Below the pieces are notes generated by a model. It was not told where the DNA came from. It made no database searches and saw nothing but the letters and a program-made list of their open reading frames with translations. A DNA stretch of 64,000 nucleotides from the NCBI RefSeq assembly GCF_001317345.1, contig NZ_JXCG01000001.1, positions 62,001 to 126,000 of the forward strand, in the 5' to 3' direction. The position numbers and the translations under genes are program-made. Positions 24,580 through 33,774 of this stretch are shown piece by piece. Positions within the stretch are counted from its first letter, which is position 1; each line of letters opens with the position of its first letter. The stretch comes from Thermococcus sp. EP1. GTDB lineage: Archaea; Methanobacteriota_B; Thermococci; Thermococcales; Thermococcaceae.

Positions 24580-26364
24580 ATGATGCCTATGAAACGGGAA
24601 TTAATGGCAATTTTACTACTCCTAATACTCCTTCCAAGTGCTAATGCATACCAGTTTGAGCAAAATAATGTTCTAATAAAGATAAATCCAAATGAAGAGT
24701 TGCTCTCTATAACTTATTATCTCGCATTTGGTCATGACGAATTTGTGATCAATAGAAGAGCGTACATTAATGATGTGGAAATGTGGTTTGGAAAATACAA
24801 AGACCACGAAGCTGTGAAGATGCTCAAAGATTATTTCAAAGATGCAACGACTATTCCAGAAAGAGACTATAAACTATTCGTTCTCGATGCTTATCTTTTG
24901 CAGTTTTCAGAACCTCCTGAAATGAGAAGGATTTATACCGATTGGCAAGACCTAGAGCTCGATAAGATAGTCAATGTTTTAAGGAACTTCTCCCGAGACA
25001 CAAACTTCATGGAGTTTTTTAAAGCACATGAGAACTATTACAGCAAGGATTTACAACTTTATAGCTCTGCTATAATGTTTCTCCCCCCAGATAAGTTCAT
25101 GAAGCCCTACATGAATCTAGCAAACATACGTTTTGAATTCCACTTTCCATATCTAGTCTGCATTCACGGACACAGCTTTAGAGAGGAGGTTAATGAAACA
25201 AAGATATATGGTTCTGGTGGGATACCTCCGTTGGTTAGAAGAAATCCGCCAAAGACTTACTGGGGATTTCTTAGAGCAAAAGACACAATATTTGGCCTTC
25301 CATTGAACAGTGTTTATCTAAACAATAGTGAATTCGATAAATTGTGGGTTTTAGAGTTTATTTATCATGAACTTGGGCACGATATTACTACAGAAAAACT
25401 TGATGAATACTATGGCTACAAAGTTAAGCCTCTTCAGTATTTAGAGAGCATAATAGAAGAAGATATGCCATACCTAGCCATCTACGACATTCATTTTTGG
25501 GGAAATACAGGAATGATATACGAAAGCTTCGCCGACGCATGGGCATACTTTGCTTTAAGCAAAATAAATAAAGATTATGCAGAGCTTTCTCTCCAAATGG
25601 AAAAAGCGTGGGGTGAGTTCTGGATCGAAGAAATAATATCCCTCTATGAAAAGTATTCAAAGATTGCCATTGAGGAAAATAAGCCTCTTGATGAGTACAT
25701 TTTAAACATACTAACTGAACTGAGTGAAAAAGTTCCGAAAGAGAGAGTTAAGGAGATCTATGAGAAAGAAGTTCCAGTAACACCTCTAAGAGCACTAGAT
25801 GATGTAGTTAGAGAAGGAGAAGTTTTGATAGTCTACGGTACCCAAAATCCAGATAAAAATGGAGTGGAGTACGACAAGGAGACTGCAGAGATAATAAGAA
25901 ACTACCTCCAGACTTTCTATTCTCAATGGCCTGGAGAAATAAAAATTGAAATAAAGGCCGATATAAACCTTACCCAAGAAGACCTTAAGAAAGATATAAT
26001 TCTGGTAGGAGGCCCTTTAAGCAATAAAATTGTAGATCAGCTTGATGAAGAATTTCCCCTAAGATTTGTATTCTCAAACGGAAGTTGGATTTTGGTGAAA
26101 AATTCAGAATTTGAAAATGTAAGGACATTTTTGATAACAAATCAGAGTATAAAAGAAGTCAAATTCATCCAGAAGCGTTATTATTCGCCAGTTTCCCTTA
26201 TCATGAGCATAAGGAATCCCTATAGAGAGGACAACTATATAGTGTGGATTGCAGGAGTAGATAGGTATAGAACAAGGAAATATAAAAATCCAACATACTA
26301 TCTAGTAAGCTATCAAATATACGATGGAGCGAATATAGAGGAAGGATTCTATGTTCATTCATGA
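24580..26364 (+). CDS. Secreted DUF4932-like zinc protease
   Basis: A secreted protein of about 594 residues. After a signal peptide (RELMAILLLLILLPSANA) comes a region with a zinc-protease motif YHELGHD (HELGH at about 263-267) and a downstream glutamate-rich YESFADAWAYF that could give the third ligand, as in DUF4932 and other gluzincins. The C-terminal third (REGEVLIVYGTQNP, IILVGGPLSNKIV) looks like an S-layer or cell-wall-binding type module. Three ATGs (24580, 24583, 24589) compete; a TATA box at 24552-24560 about 25 bases upstream and no ribosome site indicate a leaderless mRNA, favouring the first. It converges on the next gene with a ten-base overlap. Confidence 0.75.
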   Translation: MMPMKRELMAILLLLILLPSANAYQFEQNNVLIKINPNEELLSITYYLAFGHDEFVINRRAYINDVEMWFGKYKDHEAVKMLKDYFKDATTIPERDYKLFVLDAYLLQFSEPPEMRRIYTDWQDLELDKIVNVLRNFSRDTNFMEFFKAHENYYSKDLQLYSSAIMFLPPDKFMKPYMNLANIRFEFHFPYLVCIHGHSFREEVNETKIYGSGGIPPLVRRNPPKTYWGFLRAKDTIFGLPLNSVYLNNSEFDKLWVLEFIYHELGHDITTEKLDEYYGYKVKPLQYLESIIEEDMPYLAIYDIHFWGNTGMIYESFADAWAYFALSKINKDYAELSLQMEKAWGEFWIEEIISLYEKYSKIAIEENKPLDEYILNILTELSEKVPKERVKEIYEKEVPVTPLRALDDVVREGEVLIVYGTQNPDKNGVEYDKETAEIIRNYLQTFYSQWPGEIKIEIKADINLTQEDLKKDIILVGGPLSNKIVDQLDEEFPLRFVFSNGSWILVKNSEFENVRTFLITNQSIKEVKFIQKRYYSPVSLIMSIRNPYREDNYIVWIAGVDRYRTRKYKNPTYYLVSYQIYDGANIEEGFYVHS

Positions 26365-26684
26365 CCGTTGCTTTTTCCATTCTTTATGTAGGGCTTTCCA
26401 ATTGCTATGCTGAACCCTTTAAATGAGTCATCTTTGCGATGGAATTCTATGGCCAAGGGTAGATTGTTATCCTCGTTTATCACTATCCTCACGATTCTAG
26501 CCCTAGAGTGTCCATTTAAGTACTCCTCTTTTAGCTGCTCATAGTTTTCCAATGCCTCGTTGATGACTTCTTCGTGCATGTCATAAATCTCTCTGGAATA
26601 GTTGCTGTGCTCCTTTATTGATTTTATCATATCCTCTTTATCCAAAGGTATCACAACCTTAGGCTTTGCGCCAAGATTGCCCAT
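26355..26684 (-). CDS. Unknown 109-residue protein
   Basis: A small charged protein with a helical N-terminal half (EDMIKSIKEHSNYSREI, EEVINEALENYEQLKEEYL) and a beta-type second half (ARIVRIVINEDNNLPLAIEF). It has no membrane segment. The first ATG at 26684 lies 26 bases inside the upstream phosphoribosyltransferase gene and has no good ribosome site, so a start a little further in (GTG or TTG around 26654-26645) is possible. It is probably co-transcribed with the phosphoribosyltransferase. I do not recognise it. Confidence 0.6.
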   Translation of the reverse strand: MGNLGAKPKVVIPLDKEDMIKSIKEHSNYSREIYDMHEEVINEALENYEQLKEEYLNGHSRARIVRIVINEDNNLPLAIEFHRKDDSFKGFSIAIGKPYIKNGKSNGHE

Positions 26685-27306
26685 CTGATTTAAATATCTT
26701 TCTCATCTGGGCAAATCTTAAGGCTTCCTCAAGCTTTTCTTTCGGAACCTCCATACCGTGTAATTCTTTAAACAACTCAACTATTTCATCCAGAGTGAGA
26801 GTTTCCTTCTCCTCAAAGAGGTTATTTACAAGGTTTATCATATCCTCAACAAAATTCCATGGGAACACTATCCACGCCCAATCAATTTCTTCTCCAAAAT
26901 AATCTGGCTGAAACTTCGAGGTTTTGATTGTCAAGAGCGTTGCAACTTTGATTTCAGCTGGGTTTTTGCTCTCAACATAGTTCTTTGCAAGAGTCAGGCT
27001 TTCTCCTGTGTCAGCTATATCATCAACTATCAAAACTTTTTTACCTTCAAAGTCATACTGGGTCCCATATTTCAGTCTCGCTTTTCCATCTGGAGTTGCC
27101 GTGACTCCCCAATGCTCTACCTTAATACTTACAAGGTCTTTAACCCCAATATAATCACAGTAGAGCCTTGCGGCAATCCAACCTCCCCTTGCAAGACCTA
27201 CAACAACATCTGGTCTCCACTCTTTCTCGAGAATCTTTGTTGCACCTTCTTTAGCCCATCTTTCTATATCGTCCCAAGAAGCTAAGTATGCTGGAAACTT
27301 TTTCAT
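26659..27306 (-). CDS. gpt: Purine phosphoribosyltransferase
   Basis: A 215-residue type I phosphoribosyltransferase. The PRPP-binding motif VLIVDDIADTGES is at residues 91-103 and a hydrophobic PDVVVGLARGGWIAA near residue 32 forms the pyrophosphate loop. The sequence style fits archaeal xanthine/hypoxanthine-guanine phosphoribosyltransferases, which salvage purine bases to nucleotides. AGGGAAATC precedes ATG. A TATA element (CTTAAATAT on the minus strand, near 27340-27348) gives a short leader. Together with the nucleoside importer 3 kb away it suggests a purine salvage route, although they are separate transcripts. Confidence 0.85.
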   Translation of the reverse strand: MKKFPAYLASWDDIERWAKEGATKILEKEWRPDVVVGLARGGWIAARLYCDYIGVKDLVSIKVEHWGVTATPDGKARLKYGTQYDFEGKKVLIVDDIADTGESLTLAKNYVESKNPAEIKVATLLTIKTSKFQPDYFGEEIDWAWIVFPWNFVEDMINLVNNLFEEKETLTLDEIVELFKELHGMEVPKEKLEEALRFAQMRKIFKSDGQSWRKA

Positions 27307-27364
27307 GATTTCCCTTACTGACGTTAATAAGAAGGAGATATTTAAGCTTTTCCCACCGACCTCT

Positions 27365-27384
27365 TCTCGTCGTTCACGACGAGA
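27365..27384. promoter_or_regulatory. 20-base GC-rich perfect hairpin/palindrome
   Basis: TCTCGTCG and CGACGAGA are exact inverted arms with TTCA between them. The element lies in the gap between the divergent purine phosphoribosyltransferase and tautomerase genes, some 20 bases behind the TATA box of the former and over 80 bases before that of the latter. The GC content is much above the local background. It may be a protein-binding site or part of a small RNA; the rest of the gap shows only TATA-like elements. Confidence 0.5.
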
Positions 27385-27513
27385 CTTTCAGCCACAAAGG
27401 AAGTTAAAATGCCCGATCTTTTTAAAAACTTGGCAACCATTGCCACTTAAACAACTAGGAAAAGAGTAGAATTTTAATATACTCTAAACTTTAATTTAAA
27501 AGTGGTGAATGGA

Positions 27514-27702
27514 ATGCCAACCATAATTGTAGAAGGGCCCCCAATTAGTGTTGAGAAAAAGAGAGAGCTCGTGAAAAGGTTTACAGAAGTTGCGTCAGAG
27601 ATTTATGGGATAAACCATATAACAGTGCTTATAAAGGAAAATCCTTCCGAGAATGTCGGAATTAATGGAGAATTATTGTTGGATTTCAAAAAGAAGAGGT
27701 GA
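27514..27702 (+). CDS. 4-oxalocrotonate tautomerase-like protein
   Basis: A 62-residue protein starting Met-Pro, so that methionine removal exposes the catalytic amino-terminal proline of the tautomerase superfamily (PTIIVEGPPISVEKKRELVK). Length and the strand-helix-strand layout (ITVLIKENPSENVGINGELL) match 4-oxalocrotonate tautomerases, which act as hexamers. The ATG at 27514 is chosen because Pro-1 must follow; two GTG codons upstream include the ribosome-site sequence GGTGAAT. Substrate is unknown, as for most small archaeal members. Confidence 0.85.
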   Translation: MPTIIVEGPPISVEKKRELVKRFTEVASEIYGINHITVLIKENPSENVGINGELLLDFKKKR

Positions 27703-27752
27703 AAAAAGAATAAACCCATCAGACCTTGTGTATGATATATTTTTAGATTCCA

Positions 27753-29066
27753 TTAGAGTAGCTTAAGTGCAACTTTCTTGTACACATCAGGCAATATTTT
27801 GAGCGATTCTATATTTACGTATTCATTTGGCCCATGGATGTTTCCACCTTTGGGACCAAAGTCTATTGCTTTAACTCCGTAAGGCGTGAAGAACCTAGAA
27901 TCAGCTGCCCCTGGTCCTTCAACGGGTTCCACGCTTTCACCAAATTCTCTGAGCGTTTCAAGCATTGATCTTACTATTCTCTCTTCTGGATGAGTAAAGA
28001 GGTAACCAGCCTTTTCATTGCTTTTTACTATAAGTTCCGCCTCTGGAATATTGAAATTCAGTATTTCCCTCAGCACTTTTTCAATTTCTACCTGTGAATG
28101 CCCCATCATTCGTATATCGAGTTTGAGAGTGTGTTTTCCATTTTGAGAGGAATAGAGGTTTGGAGTTATTGAAACCCCATAATCACTGTATTTTTCTGAT
28201 TTTATTGAGGCTCTAACTAATGGAACAATAGCCCTCAAGAGTTTAGTTAAACCCAAATCAACCTCTACATTTTCTCCCTCTCCTGGTTCAAGATATTTGA
28301 GAGTCACCTCACTTGGAACCACATTGGACTTTAGGAATCTACCTTCGAGACTTACTGCAATAAAGTTTGTATTCCTCAAGAAATGAGAAAGAGATATCAT
28401 TGGATGACTATCAACTCCTGGAAGGAAATACGCAGCGTCTCGTGTTTCAATTACTGGAGTATTTATTTTAAAGGTTGTCTCCTTTAGAATTCCTTTAATT
28501 ATGGCTTTTTCTGCAGGAACAGTTATAGAAACACCAAAACCTTTTCTCCTTCGGATTATTGGCCTCATTCCAATTCCATCGGCATTTATCATGTATTCTG
28601 GGAGATTTTCCCTCTCTTTGAGTCTCTCAGCAATATGCATAGCTAGAGCTCCACCTATTTCTTCATCACCAGTAAATGCAAACAAAACTTTTCCATTAAG
28701 ATCCATTTTTGAGAGCTCCCTAACAGCAAGCATCACTGCAGCAACATTTGATTTATCGTCAGCACTTCCTCTACCATAAGCCTTATCCCCCTTGATCGTT
28801 AGTTCGAAGGGTTCTGTCTCCCATTCTTCCCTATTCACTGGAACAACATCAAAGTGGGCCATGAAAAGCAATTTTGGTTTTCCTTTTCCAATTTCTCCGT
28901 AGACACCATAGTAGCCATTTCTCTCTATTAGTTCGGTTTCAATTCCCCATGAAGCTAAAGTATCCCTTATGAAGTGAGGGCATTCTTTTGGTGGTTTTAT
29001 CTTCCTTCCCGGATCATTTGTTGTGTCAAATTTTACAAGCTCAGAAAGAAGATCAATTACCTCCAT
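27753..29066 (-). CDS. M20 family metallopeptidase (ArgE/DapE-like)
   Basis: A 437-residue M20 di-zinc amidohydrolase. Metal ligands appear in order: H71 in MAHFDVVP, D103 in GSADDKS, E135/E136 in GDEEIGG, an aspartate in NADGIG and the last histidine in GGNIHGPNEY. A dimerisation (lid) domain is inserted at about 180-310. Members remove acyl or amino acid groups from peptides or acylated amino acids. Monocistronic, no signal peptide. Whether it acts as an acetylornithine/succinyl-diaminopimelate deacylase or a dipeptidase cannot be told; no biosynthetic neighbours are present. Confidence 0.88.
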   Translation of the reverse strand: MEVIDLLSELVKFDTTNDPGRKIKPPKECPHFIRDTLASWGIETELIERNGYYGVYGEIGKGKPKLLFMAHFDVVPVNREEWETEPFELTIKGDKAYGRGSADDKSNVAAVMLAVRELSKMDLNGKVLFAFTGDEEIGGALAMHIAERLKERENLPEYMINADGIGMRPIIRRRKGFGVSITVPAEKAIIKGILKETTFKINTPVIETRDAAYFLPGVDSHPMISLSHFLRNTNFIAVSLEGRFLKSNVVPSEVTLKYLEPGEGENVEVDLGLTKLLRAIVPLVRASIKSEKYSDYGVSITPNLYSSQNGKHTLKLDIRMMGHSQVEIEKVLREILNFNIPEAELIVKSNEKAGYLFTHPEERIVRSMLETLREFGESVEPVEGPGAADSRFFTPYGVKAIDFGPKGGNIHGPNEYVNIESLKILPDVYKKVALKLL

Positions 29067-29139
29067 AGGATTACACCATTAAGATTCTCATCGAAAGGAT
29101 ATTTAAAAATTGCTAAAGCCAAAATCAAAAAGAAGAGAG

Positions 29140-30564
29140 CTAAACATTTATCCTCTTCCAAATTGTCCCTTCAGGAGTATCTTCAAGCTGAATTCCTAGT
29201 TCTCTGAGTTCTGCCCTTATCTTATCTGCTAATTCAAAGCTTCTCTGCTTCCTAAGTGTACTTCTCACCTCAATGAGCAACTCTATGAGTTCTTCTTCTT
29301 TGCTCTCTTTAGCTTCCTTAAAGTATTCTTCAAAGATCCCGAAAACTTCACTTATTATTCTGAAGAACTCAATGGCCTTTCTCAGTACACTTTCTTTTGG
29401 TTTCTCAACTTTTGTGAGATAGACGTTTACAGCATTTGCAACTTCAAATATAGGCTTCATGGCCTCAGCAGTATTGAAGTCATCATCCATGGCCTCATAG
29501 AACTTCTTCTTAGCTTCTCTTATAACTTCATAGAGCTCAAATTCCTCTTTCTCCCATTTGAACGGTATCTCGGCTTTTTCCATTGCTATTCTTATGTTCT
29601 CGATGGTGTTATACAAACGCTCAAGGTTGTTCTTTGCATGTTGAATTCCTTCTTCTGTATAGTCAAGAGGAGAGCGATAGTGCTTTTGAAGGACAAAGAA
29701 CCTTATAACTTCAGGTGAGTATCTTTCAAGGAGTTCTCTTATCGTGACAAAGTTTCCAAGGCTTTTACTCATTTTTTCTCCTTTTACCATAACAAAGCCT
29801 GTGTGAAGCCAGTAGCGAACCCATTCTACTCCTGTGCATGCCTCTGTCTGTGCTATTTCGTTTTCATGATGGGGGAAGATCAAGTCATTTCCACCACCAT
29901 GAATGTCAAAGCTCTCTCCAAGGTATTTTGTGCTCATAGTAGAACATTCTATATGCCACCCAGGCCTACCTTCTCCCCATGGGCTGTCCCATTTTGGTTC
30001 TCCAGGTTTAGCCTTCTTCCAGAGAGCAAAATCCTCAGGATTTCTCTTTCCTTCTCCTGGCTCGACTCTTGCTCCTTTTCTGAGGTCTTCAAGATTTATT
30101 TTACTTAACTTTCCATATTCTCTATATTTTCTAACTTCAAAATAAACACCATCAGTACCTTCGTATGCGTATCCTCTTTCCTCAAGTTTTCTGACAAACT
30201 CAATTATATCTTGAATGTGCTCTGTAACTCTCGGATAAATATCAGCGGGTTTAACCTTCAACGACTTCATGTCCTCCAAAAAGAATTTTAAAAATCTCTC
30301 TGCAAGCTCATTTGGGTCCTCCCCTGTTTCCTGCGCCCTTCTTATGATCTTATCATCTATATCAGTGAAATTCATCACCATTAAGACACTATATCCTTTA
30401 TGCTCCAGGTACCGTCTTATCACATCAAAAGCTATGTAGGTCCTTGCGTGTCCAAGATGAGTGTAATCATAAACGGTGGGCCCACAAACGTACATCCTGA
30501 CCTCGCCTTCTCTCAAAGGTCTGAATTCCTCTTTTTGCTTTGTCATCGTGTTGTAAACTTTCAT
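29140..30564 (-). CDS. cysS: Cysteinyl-tRNA synthetase
   Basis: A 474-residue class I aminoacyl-tRNA synthetase. The HIGH motif is HLGH at residues 36-39 in DYTHLGHART; the zinc site starts with C27 and continues with ECST; the KMSKS loop is GEKMSKSLGNF. The C-terminal DALR-type helical domain and a short anticodon-binding end are complete. It charges tRNA-Cys with cysteine. The ATG at 30564 is supported by GTGGTAG upstream and by homologous starts at MKVYNT; a long in-frame extension upstream has no ribosome site and would run into the promoter. It is divergent from the FKBP gene. Confidence 0.95.
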   Translation of the reverse strand: MKVYNTMTKQKEEFRPLREGEVRMYVCGPTVYDYTHLGHARTYIAFDVIRRYLEHKGYSVLMVMNFTDIDDKIIRRAQETGEDPNELAERFLKFFLEDMKSLKVKPADIYPRVTEHIQDIIEFVRKLEERGYAYEGTDGVYFEVRKYREYGKLSKINLEDLRKGARVEPGEGKRNPEDFALWKKAKPGEPKWDSPWGEGRPGWHIECSTMSTKYLGESFDIHGGGNDLIFPHHENEIAQTEACTGVEWVRYWLHTGFVMVKGEKMSKSLGNFVTIRELLERYSPEVIRFFVLQKHYRSPLDYTEEGIQHAKNNLERLYNTIENIRIAMEKAEIPFKWEKEEFELYEVIREAKKKFYEAMDDDFNTAEAMKPIFEVANAVNVYLTKVEKPKESVLRKAIEFFRIISEVFGIFEEYFKEAKESKEEELIELLIEVRSTLRKQRSFELADKIRAELRELGIQLEDTPEGTIWKRINV

Positions 30565-30695
30565 TTTTTCTACCACCCAGAAAAAGTTCTCTAAGGTTTT
30601 TATTAGATTATCGCTTTCGGCAAGTGCAAAGCTTAAAAACCCCATTCCATAATCTAAACCAGCTTTTGAAAAAAGGAAATCAGGAGGTTATGATT

Positions 30696-31562
30696 ATGAA
30701 AGTGGCAAAGAAGGATGTAATAAAGCTCCACTACATTGGAAAGATCAAAGAGACTGGAGAGATATTTGATACAACTTATGAAGACGTTGCAAAAGAAGCT
30801 GGCATTTACAATGAAAAAGGCATTTACGGACCAGTGCCAATAGCAGTGGGTGCTGGACATGTTATAAAAGGCCTTGACGAAGCTTTAGAAGGCCTGGAAG
30901 TTGGGAAGAAGTACACTCTTGAGATCCCCCCAGAAAAGGCCTTTGGGAAGAGAGATCCCAAACTCATAAAAACGTTTACAATAGGCCAGTTCAGAAGACA
31001 AGGCATTTATCCATTCCCTGGACTTGATGTAGAAATAGAAACAGAAAGTGGGAAGAAACTCAAAGGAAGAGTTATGAGCGTTTCAAGTGGTAGAGTTAGA
31101 GTTGACTTTAACCACCCATTTGCTGGGAAAACTGCGGTGTATGAAGTCGAGATTCTTGAAAAAATCGAAGACCCAATAGAGAAAGTAAAAGCTCTCATAG
31201 ACCTTAGAATCCCAAGAATCGACTTTGAAAAAGTGCAGATTGAAGTTGGCGAGAAGGATGTAAAGATAGACTTCGGAGAACAAACATTAGATCCAAGAAC
31301 CCTTGTATTGGGCGAAATACTTTTAGAAAGTGACCTCAAGTTCTTGGGTTACGAAACAGTGGAATTCAAACCTACAGTTGAAGATCTTCTAAAACCTCCA
31401 GAAGCTAAGATTGAAGAAGAGGAACCTGAAAAAGTTGAACCTGAAATAGAAGAGAAGAGTGAAGAACCACCAGAAGAAATCGCTAAGGAAGTTGAAAAAG
31501 CCGAAGAAATCGAAGAAGCCAATGAAGAAAACACCGTAGAGAATGAAACCAAAGAGGAGTGA
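30696..31562 (+). CDS. Long FKBP-type peptidyl-prolyl isomerase
   Basis: A 288-residue FKBP of the archaeal/SlyD long type. The PPIase core (VIKLHYIGKIKETGEIFDTT, VGAGHVIKGLDEAL, LEIPPEKAFGKRDP) is split by an insert-in-flap domain (about 80-145, GLDVEIETESGKKLKGRV), which serves as chaperone module. A long acidic tail (about residues 235-288, very rich in Glu and Lys) follows, unlike short archaeal FKBPs. GGAGGT lies eight bases before the ATG at 30696; an ATG at 30690 is too close to it. The protein helps folding in the cytoplasm. Confidence 0.92.
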   Translation: MKVAKKDVIKLHYIGKIKETGEIFDTTYEDVAKEAGIYNEKGIYGPVPIAVGAGHVIKGLDEALEGLEVGKKYTLEIPPEKAFGKRDPKLIKTFTIGQFRRQGIYPFPGLDVEIETESGKKLKGRVMSVSSGRVRVDFNHPFAGKTAVYEVEILEKIEDPIEKVKALIDLRIPRIDFEKVQIEVGEKDVKIDFGEQTLDPRTLVLGEILLESDLKFLGYETVEFKPTVEDLLKPPEAKIEEEEPEKVEPEIEEKSEEPPEEIAKEVEKAEEIEEANEENTVENETKEE

Positions 31563-31595
31563 TCTTCCCCACCCTCTTTTATTTGGTGGTCACCT

Positions 31596-32192
31596 TTGAA
31601 AAGTTCATTCATCCTATATCTCGTCGGAATTCTTCTCGTGATTCTTAGTCGTTCTTTAGGGACTAACATATATGAATGGGCTTTTTATAATATCCTCTTT
31701 TATGTGATAATCCCCCTTATAGTAGCGTACTCCCTTGGGTTTAAGCTAAATGAAATGGGGTTTAAATTTGGCAAAAAAGAAGGATATAAATGGGCGTTTA
31801 TGGTTTTTTTCATGGCACTTCCTATAAGCATGTATGCCTCCCAATTAGACGCCTTCAGAGATTATTACCCTATTTTCACCTACACGTCCTGGTCAGAGTT
31901 TCTCTTCAAAGAACTCCTCATAGGAGTTATAATGTTCGCTCATGAGGCATTTTACAGAGGGATATTACTCTTCCCCTTGGCTAAAGAAAATGAATGGGTC
32001 GGCATACTCGCACAGAATATTCCATATACTCTTGTCCATATAGGAAAGCCAGCGCTGGAGGTCCCTTATTCATTCTTTGCTGGAATAGCATTTGCAAAAA
32101 TAGATCTAAAAAGCGAGAGCTTTCTACCAAGCTTTTTTCTTCACTGGATGGGTGCAATAGTGTTTGATATCCTTTGCATCATCTCAGCTTAA
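31596..32192 (+). CDS. CPBP-family membrane metalloprotease-like protein
   Basis: A 198-residue protein with about six membrane helices and the CPBP (CAAX protease and bacteriocin-processing) motif pattern: HEAFYRGILLFPLAK near residue 115, NIPYTLVHIGKP near 140 and FLHWMG near 180. The first motif lacks the usual double glutamate (EExxxR is here HEAFYRG), so the active site may be altered. TTG at 31596 is the start, with GGTGGTC upstream. It follows the FKBP gene by 33 bases. The substrate is unknown. Confidence 0.78.
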   Translation: MKSSFILYLVGILLVILSRSLGTNIYEWAFYNILFYVIIPLIVAYSLGFKLNEMGFKFGKKEGYKWAFMVFFMALPISMYASQLDAFRDYYPIFTYTSWSEFLFKELLIGVIMFAHEAFYRGILLFPLAKENEWVGILAQNIPYTLVHIGKPALEVPYSFFAGIAFAKIDLKSESFLPSFFLHWMGAIVFDILCIISA

Positions 32193-32847
32193 TTGTGATA
32201 CTTCCATTCACTGCAGATACCTTCAGTTTGTGTCTTCCCTCTCCAAGAACTCCCATGAATGATTTTGGTCCGTAAATAGGTGTCTTTGAGATCTCCCCTG
32301 GTATGTCAGTATTTATCTTTCCATTTACAGTACTTGCTTTAACTTCCACATTGGCGTTCTTTGGAACATAGACTTCAATACTACCATTTACTGTGGATAT
32401 ACCAGCATCATTGCTAATTCTTGTCATTAATGCCTTTATCGTCCCATTTACTGTCGAAATTTTTCTAGCTTCAACATTTTCAACATCTATTCTCCCGTTT
32501 ACTGTGGCTATTTTGCCCGCTTTTGAAATGTTTTTAACAGTTATCGAGCCGTTAACACTTGCCACCTCAACTTCAACTTCCTTCGGAATAAGTAGTTCAA
32601 AATTAACCGCACTTTCGCCAATACTTACTCCAAAGCTTCTCTTCTGTTTCACTTTTATTATGAGTGTATCTCCTTCTTTTTTGATTTTTATTTTAGGTTC
32701 AGCACCTAAAAGGCCCCACTTTTTCTCAGCTCTGAGTTTTAATGTATCTCCCTCATAACCCTCCATTTTTACATAGCCGTTTATATTGCCAAGCTTTAAC
32801 TTCATTCCGGGCCCCATTTTGTATTCTCTCTCAACTACTTCAATCAT
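32179..32847 (-). CDS. DUF4097-type beta-helix protein
   Basis: A 222-residue protein made of short repeats in which VNGSI or VNGxI recurs about every 20 residues (SVNGSITVKN, TVNGRIDVEN, TVNGTIKAL, TVNGSIEVY, TVNGKINTD). This is the right-handed beta-helix pattern of DUF4097/adhesin-like proteins. No signal peptide is present, so it may be cytosolic. The ATG at 32847 has AGGTGATAGGT upstream. The 3' end overlaps the CPBP gene by 14 bases. Function is not known; members often sit with membrane-stress regulators. Confidence 0.8.
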   Translation of the reverse strand: MIEVVEREYKMGPGMKLKLGNINGYVKMEGYEGDTLKLRAEKKWGLLGAEPKIKIKKEGDTLIIKVKQKRSFGVSIGESAVNFELLIPKEVEVEVASVNGSITVKNISKAGKIATVNGRIDVENVEARKISTVNGTIKALMTRISNDAGISTVNGSIEVYVPKNANVEVKASTVNGKINTDIPGEISKTPIYGPKSFMGVLGEGRHKLKVSAVNGSITIKLR

Positions 32848-33140
32848 ACCTATCACCTAATATATAATAGAGTGGTCAAGAGAAAATAAAAATGTGGTCA
32901 AAACTGATCAGTAATCCGGCACTTCCAACACTCATAAAGCTCACTTCTACTAAAAGCTAGAACGAAAGTTTAAAGATCTCTAGGGACTCTTTTTAGTATT
33001 CTCTTTAGTCTTATTCCTGTTTCACGTCCAAAACTTACACTAACCTAAAAGTTTAGAGCAGGATATGACCTCACAAGAAGGTTTTTAGAGTTGTTAAACA
33101 ATGGTTTATATGAGGAATCTACTGAAAAGGAGGTACTTTA
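32848..33140. other. Intergenic gap, nothing clear
   Basis: The 293 bases between divergent genes hold a minus-strand TATA (TATATATTAGG near 32853-32863) and a plus-strand TATA-like TTTATATGA near 33104-33112. No repeat, RNA gene or further reading frame with a ribosome site was seen. Confidence 0.5.
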
Positions 33141-33614
33141 ATGAATGAAGAAAAGAATAGTGTTCAAAAGATGGCCGAAATTATGGCTCTCCTCTTCTAC
33201 CACATTTCAAAAGAAGTAATAGACACCTTTGGAGAAGAGGGGGAAAAGGCCTTGGAACGAGCTATAGAGAAATTTGGATCGGAAAGAGGTGAAAATATTA
33301 GAAAGGATGTTTTAAGCAGGGGATTGCCTTTAACATTGGAAAACCTGTCAAAATATTATGATATGCCATTGAAAGAAGCTTGGAAAAGTAAAGGGCAAGT
33401 GGATGATAGAACCTACTATAGTGAGGTAACCTTTTGTCCTTTTGCAAAAGTCTGGAAAGAGAAAAATGCAGAGGAAATTGGTCTCATATACTGTGAGCAA
33501 GATGTCGCATTGATGAAGGCATATAACCCCAATGTAGAGTTTAAAAGGCCCAAAAACGTGTTAAAAGGCGACGAAGTATGTTTATTTGATGTGAGGTTAA
33601 AAACTAAAAACTAA
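33141..33614 (+). CDS. L-2-amino-thiazoline-4-carboxylate hydrolase-like protein
   Basis: A 157-residue protein. The second half (TYYSEVTFCPFAKVWKEK, IGLIYCEQDVALMKAYNP, LKGDEVCLFDVRL) fits the ATC hydrolase family (PF14196), whose bacterial member opens the thiazoline ring in an L-cysteine synthesis route; three conserved cysteines are present. AAGGAGGT stands six bases before ATG. It stands alone. Many archaeal members of this family probably have other substrates. Confidence 0.75.
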   Translation: MNEEKNSVQKMAEIMALLFYHISKEVIDTFGEEGEKALERAIEKFGSERGENIRKDVLSRGLPLTLENLSKYYDMPLKEAWKSKGQVDDRTYYSEVTFCPFAKVWKEKNAEEIGLIYCEQDVALMKAYNPNVEFKRPKNVLKGDEVCLFDVRLKTKN

Positions 33615-33774
33615 CCTACTTTCTCTTGTTTATCTATTTCAAACCAAAACATGATCGAGAGTATATTATCTAACGACTTTTTACTTAAATTAGATTATTC
33701 ATGAATATTAAACGATTAAAGGAGTTAGCGATATTCTTATTAACGTTAAATTTAATATCTTAATGGTGACTTCG

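Noticed and set aside
27365-27384. Bacterial-type rho-independent terminator
   Set aside because: The hairpin lies between two divergent starts, is not followed by a T run and archaea do not rely on such terminators.
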